NCBI GenBank assembly: GCA_049794535.1
Contig: JBARCX010000319.1
Location: 1 to 35,619, forward strand
Direction: 5' to 3'
Origin: JBARCX01 sp049794535
GTDB taxonomy: Bacteria > Pseudomonadota > Gammaproteobacteria > Xanthomonadales > Rhodanobacteraceae
DNA: 35,619 nucleotides
How positions within the stretch are numbered: position 1 is the first letter of the stretch; every line of letters begins with the position of its first letter. The translations under genes were made by a program, and so were the position numbers. The notes under the pieces are model-generated. The model was not told where the DNA came from, did not search any database, and saw only the letters and a list, made by a program, of their open reading frames with translations. This document shows, in pieces, positions 32,986 through 35,619 of this stretch.

Positions 32986-33010
32986 TAAGAGCCTGCTCAA
33001 TAACTCCGTG
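32986..33010 (+). repeat. Solitary end related to the MITE-like element
   Basis: TAAGAGCCTGCTCAATAACT (first 20 of 25 bases) resembles the end at 35461 (TAAGAGCCTGTTTGATATCT) and, more weakly, 31957. No matching opposite end was found downstream. Confidence 0.45.
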
Positions 33011-33130
33011 TGTCCCCAAGGGGACAGACTCTAGCGTGAAGACCTTCATCACGAATGCTACACGCCAGTCCAAGCTTCCCAAGTCCATGCTGGCCACACC
33101 GGGTATCACCCCCCCGATATCCGCTTTACT

Positions 33131-33160
33131 AACCCCGCCCCTGTGCGGGGTTCTTTTTTT
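33131..33160 (+). terminator. Orphan intrinsic terminator
   Basis: AACCCCGC pairs with GCGGGGTT around a short loop and is followed by CTTTTTTT. It reads on the plus strand, but no plus-strand gene lies in the 145 bp upstream, so a small RNA is possible. Confidence 0.8.
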
Positions 33161-33355
33161 GCCCAAGACCCACCCGAAGCCTTCGGCACGAGGCACGTGA
33201 AGCTTTTGGACAGTCCCTTGGAACGGACGTCCATACCACCGTTGCATCACACCCGCAGATAGGCATAGGCTGCAAGCGCGTCACCCACGATCCCCACTGC
33301 GTCCCACGCAGCGTGTGCGCCGCGTTCCAACCACATCGTCGTCAGGAGGTCGCTT

Positions 33356-34024
33356 ATGTCGTCCGTAAGCCTGGCAGTCGTTCATCGCGCGCACCCGGAT
33401 TCGGTGCGCATTGCCGCTCTCAGTGCGGCCATCACTCTCAACCTTGCTGTACTCATCGTTGCCCTGCGCCCCATCGCTCCGCAGGTGCTGCCAGCGTTTC
33501 ACGTCAATCCTGTGCCGACCGTACGGTTGATCGCGCCGCCGGCAATTCCCATTCCACCACCACCGATCGTGATGAAACCGCTGCCGCCCCAAGCCGCACC
33601 GATGCCACATGCGATACCGGTACACACAGCACCGCCGGTCGTCGTGCCCACGGACGAGGGCCGCATGGCGGCACCACCGGTAACCACACCATCGCTATTA
33701 CCTACCAGCAACACAGCACCGGTCACGTCCGAAACGACGACGCCAGCGGAGGTCACACTGGCCTACCGCTCAGCACCACTAAAATTCCCCGCACAAGCTC
33801 TGCGCCAGCATATGCAAGGCACGGTGCTACTACGCGTATGGGTGGATGAAAACGGAAAACCGATGCAGGTTGAGGTTGAACAGAGCAGCGGCTATGTATT
33901 GCTCGATCGCAGCGCGCGCGAACAGGTGCTCGCTAACTGGCGATTCCAACCTGCCATGATGCAGGGACATGCCGTAAGTGCATGGGCACGCGTGCCAGTG
34001 AGCTTCACGTTACAAGAGATGTGA
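33356..34024 (+). CDS. TonB family protein
   Basis: 222 residues: a single N-terminal membrane helix (about 18-40), a Pro-rich periplasmic spacer (about 45-130, with PPPPIVMKPLPP), and a C-terminal TonB domain (about 135-220) with YPA-like FPAQALRQHMQGTVLLRVWVDENG, VEQSSGYVLLDRSA and WRFQPA. TonB carries energy from ExbBD to outer-membrane receptors; no exbBD is adjacent here, so this may be an accessory copy. An ideal AGGAGG lies seven bases before the ATG. A GGCCCGG/CCGGGCC hairpin (34074-34102) follows as a possible terminator without a T run. Confidence 0.88.
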   Translation: MSSVSLAVVHRAHPDSVRIAALSAAITLNLAVLIVALRPIAPQVLPAFHVNPVPTVRLIAPPAIPIPPPPIVMKPLPPQAAPMPHAIPVHTAPPVVVPTDEGRMAAPPVTTPSLLPTSNTAPVTSETTTPAEVTLAYRSAPLKFPAQALRQHMQGTVLLRVWVDENGKPMQVEVEQSSGYVLLDRSAREQVLANWRFQPAMMQGHAVSAWARVPVSFTLQEM

Positions 34025-34184
34025 GCCTCGTAAGGCAACAAGGATCGCGACATCTAGAGTTGCCGCATGGGAAGGCCCGGCCGGCATACGCCGAACCGGG
34101 CCGTTCCACGGCAAGCATGATTCGCAGGGCGCAGTGAGTCAGCGCGACGAACGAATCGCAATCAACGTAGTAGCGCACGCCGCT

Positions 34185-34484
34185 TTAGTGCGATGCGGAG
34201 TTCACCACCACGGGTGCATGACGACGCGTGCTACGCGCGATCGCCCATACGATGGCCACCAGCAACAGCACCGGCAGGCAGAGCGGCAACAAGGCCAATG
34301 CCACGATCGGCGCCACCAGCAGCAATGCCGCGCCACCGATCACCAACCCCAGTGCGCCAGCAACCAAACCGAACAGGCCACCAATCAAAGCGAAGGTCAG
34401 CTTGAAGGCCAGACCGATCACCGAAATGACCAGCCACAGCATGCCGACTACAAACATCACCACCATGACACCTAAGACAATCAT
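34185..34484 (-). CDS. Small glycine-rich membrane protein
   Basis: 99 residues, almost wholly hydrophobic: MIVLGVMVVMFVVGMLWLVI, a Gly-rich helix with FALIGGLFGLVAGALGLVIGG and a third helix ending in ARSTRRHA. GGAGAA lies seven bases before the ATG. Similar short proteins occur in Xanthomonadales genomes to my recollection, but the family is not named. Function unknown. It converges with the TonB-like gene. Confidence 0.6.
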   Translation of the reverse strand: MIVLGVMVVMFVVGMLWLVISVIGLAFKLTFALIGGLFGLVAGALGLVIGGAALLLVAPIVALALLPLCLPVLLLVAIVWAIARSTRRHAPVVVNSASH

Positions 34485-34877
34485 GTCCGTTCTCCATCTC
34501 GGCGTGCGATAAGCACGTTGTCAGCCTAGTGGCCGGTAACGGGGAAAGGGGAAGATGGATCGCGCCGGAATCGTGGTGCTGGGCGCCGATCCGGAATGAG
34601 GTTCATAGCGAAGCTATGGACCGATTGAGGATCAAGCACAGCGTCGCGAGAACAAGCGAGCCGCTTTCCATTTCTCCGTTACAGGTCACTGAACTATAGG
34701 ATGCAGCCCCAAAGCAAAAGGTTTGAAACCCAAGGCTAGAGGCCCGACGGAACAAATATATGCCTCTGATCTACCTATCGATATGGCCTAAAGTCATGGG
34801 GTGGACCCTGCGCCGGCTTACGCCTCTTTAACGATAGGCATGCTCCACTGTTTGTCAGTCCCACACAGTGCACGGGT
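34485..34877. other. Intergenic region without recognised gene
   Basis: 393 bp upstream of the cysteine dioxygenase-like gene. It holds one short hairpin (GGTTCATAGC/GCTATGGACC, 34600-34622) and no convincing open frame, tRNA or terminator. Confidence 0.5.
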
Positions 34878-35456
34878 ATGCGTAGATACTGGCAAAGCCT
34901 GAAGACACTGCGCGAGATAACGCTTGCGCACACTCTCGACCAACAGCCCGACCTGGCGTCCCTTGGGCGTGAGCTCGGCGGCATCATTCATCGCGACGCG
35001 CAAATTCTCGGTAAAGGTCTGGCCGACCTGCGAGAGCGCAATCGTGGTTTCGAACGTTGGGTGTTGGCCCGGCGCAACAATCCAGGGGTTAGCGTGCTGG
35101 TGATGGCGTGGCCGCCCGGCTATGCCACCCCATCGCACGATCATGCCGGCTTGTGGGGACTTGAGCTGAGCCTGTACGGTGCACTTGAAGTGGAATCCTG
35201 GACGCGGCCCAATGACTCGACCGCATGGCAAGCGCACGGTCGTGACTGGCTTGGCCCGGGTGACGCTACGTGGTTCGATTCGGATGTGACGCATATGCAT
35301 CGCTGCCGCAACCTGTCGCGCCATGAGACCGCACTCACCCTCCATGTTTACGGTGGCGATTTGACGGATTACTTCACGTACGAACAGGCTGAACCGAGCA
35401 ATCAGTGGCAGGCGCAACCGAAGCGCGCCGCGATCGCCGGTTACCTGCGCGTCTGA
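34878..35456 (+). CDS. Cysteine dioxygenase-like cupin protein
   Basis: 192 residues, about the length of cysteine dioxygenases. The cupin motif WPPGYATPSHDHAGLWG has the iron-binding histidines H87 and H89, and the second motif DVTHMHRCRN supplies H139 or H141; the intervening GALEVESW is typical. Cysteine dioxygenase oxidises L-cysteine to cysteine sulfinate with Fe(II) and O2; bacterial relatives include 3-mercaptopropionate dioxygenase, so the substrate is open. ATG at 34878 has only a weak ribosome site. It ends seven bases before the second inverted-repeat element. Confidence 0.8.
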   Translation: MRRYWQSLKTLREITLAHTLDQQPDLASLGRELGGIIHRDAQILGKGLADLRERNRGFERWVLARRNNPGVSVLVMAWPPGYATPSHDHAGLWGLELSLYGALEVESWTRPNDSTAWQAHGRDWLGPGDATWFDSDVTHMHRCRNLSRHETALTLHVYGGDLTDYFTYEQAEPSNQWQAQPKRAAIAGYLRV

Positions 35457-35463
35457 GCCATAA

Positions 35464-35619
35464 GAGCCTGTTTGATATCTCTGCGTGGCCCGCGCCGGAA
35501 GCTGTTTGCGCGCAGGGCAAGGAAGAACGAGGGCGTGTATGTCGATACACAACTGAGTGATGACGCAGGCCTGAGTGCAAACAGATCCGGCCCGTAGGGT
35601 TGCTCTTGAGTGGCCTTCA
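35464..35619 (+). mobile_element. MITE-like element, second copy, cut by the window end
   Basis: Starts GAGCCTGTTTGATATCTC after TAA. It matches the reverse complement of the copy at 31958-32223 along 156 bp, with shared blocks such as CCGGAAGCTGTTTGCGCGCA and ACTGAGTGATGACGC. The opposite end lies beyond the window. Confidence 0.7.

Larger units (their letters stand above)
32887..33355. other. Long intergenic region with an element end and orphan terminator
   Basis: 469 bp between the divergent hemolysin III and TonB-like genes. It holds a lone element-like end at 32986-33010, a TGTCCCC-AA-GGGGACA inverted repeat at 33011-33026, and a strong intrinsic terminator at 33131-33160 on the plus strand with no recognised gene before it. 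No convincing protein-coding frame is present. Confidence 0.6.

Noticed and set aside
32955..33200. 81-codon plus-strand open frame in the gap before the TonB-like gene
   Set aside because: It reads straight through the intrinsic terminator and has no ribosome site or conserved sequence.
34600..34622. Hairpin in the gap before the cysteine dioxygenase-like gene
   Set aside because: Short with a three-base loop and no following T run or conserved context; no function can be supported.
1..35619. CRISPR arrays, phage or defence islands
   Set aside because: No regularly spaced repeats, integrase, restriction or toxin-antitoxin genes were recognised; the only nuclease-like gene is the DUF559 protein, which is not a known defence protein.

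Overview
The window is GC-rich, gene-dense chromosomal DNA from a gammaproteobacterium of the Xanthomonadales, most likely the Rhodanobacteraceae (Dyella, Rhodanobacter, Frateuria or Luteibacter type). This is inferred from the Xanthomonas-like tryptophan 2,3-dioxygenase, the TrpS with a C-terminal extension, the coaX-birA-SPOR gene group, the PepSY-PhoP-PhoQ group and the overall style of the proteins. No phage, plasmid, rRNA or CRISPR sequence is visible; the only RNA gene recognised is one tRNA-Thr. Region 1 (1-6.7 kb) is a tyrosine catabolism locus. After the 3' end of a group III truncated hemoglobin and a thiol peroxidase gene (tpx), six minus-strand genes run hpd, a DUF559 nuclease gene, hmgA, two paralogous lipoprotein genes and a fumarylacetoacetase gene. 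HPPD makes homogentisate from 4-hydroxyphenylpyruvate, HmgA opens the ring, and the FAH-family enzyme cleaves the resulting acetoacetate derivative. A divergent MarR regulator shares a short intergenic region with hpd, where a perfect 14-bp palindrome lies between the -35 and -10 of the hpd promoter. The DUF559 gene is enclosed by mirrored hairpin repeats and looks inserted; the lipoprotein genes overlap their neighbours by four bases and may be coupled in translation. Region 2 (6.7-13.5 kb) holds a POT peptide transporter gene, tryptophan 2,3-dioxygenase (first step of the kynurenine route), then a plus-strand E1 alpha, E1 beta and E2 operon of a pyruvate-type dehydrogenase complex closed by a good terminator, and a VOC-family gene. 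Region 3 (13.5-21.5 kb) is mostly minus strand: an RMD1/DUF155-like membrane protein, a DUF6348-like protein, a small membrane protein, trpS with an extra C-terminal domain, arginase, tRNA-Thr(TGT), a SPOR-domain protein, coaX and birA, plus a small secreted Ser/Gly-rich protein on the plus strand. Region 4 (21.5-25.9 kb) holds phoQ-phoP with a periplasmic PepSY gene in front, dusA and a GNAT acetyltransferase. Region 5 (26-35.6 kb) is a set of small accessory genes: an AraC regulator divergent from a short-chain dehydrogenase, a methyltransferase, a TMEM175-like channel, ferredoxin-NADP reductase, a small kinase-like protein divergent from a DUF456 membrane protein, hemolysin III, a TonB-like protein, a small membrane protein and a cysteine dioxygenase-like cupin. 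This region also carries a family of small non-coding inverted-repeat elements: one complete MITE-like copy (31958-32223) with TTA target duplications whose edges form the stop codons of both flanking genes, a second copy running off the window end, and a solitary end near an orphan terminator. The most unusual observations are this element family, the hairpin-bounded DUF559 cassette inside the tyrosine operon, the paralogous lipoproteins in that operon, the operator built into the hpd promoter, and the extended TrpS. No large previously undescribed system such as a defence island was seen.
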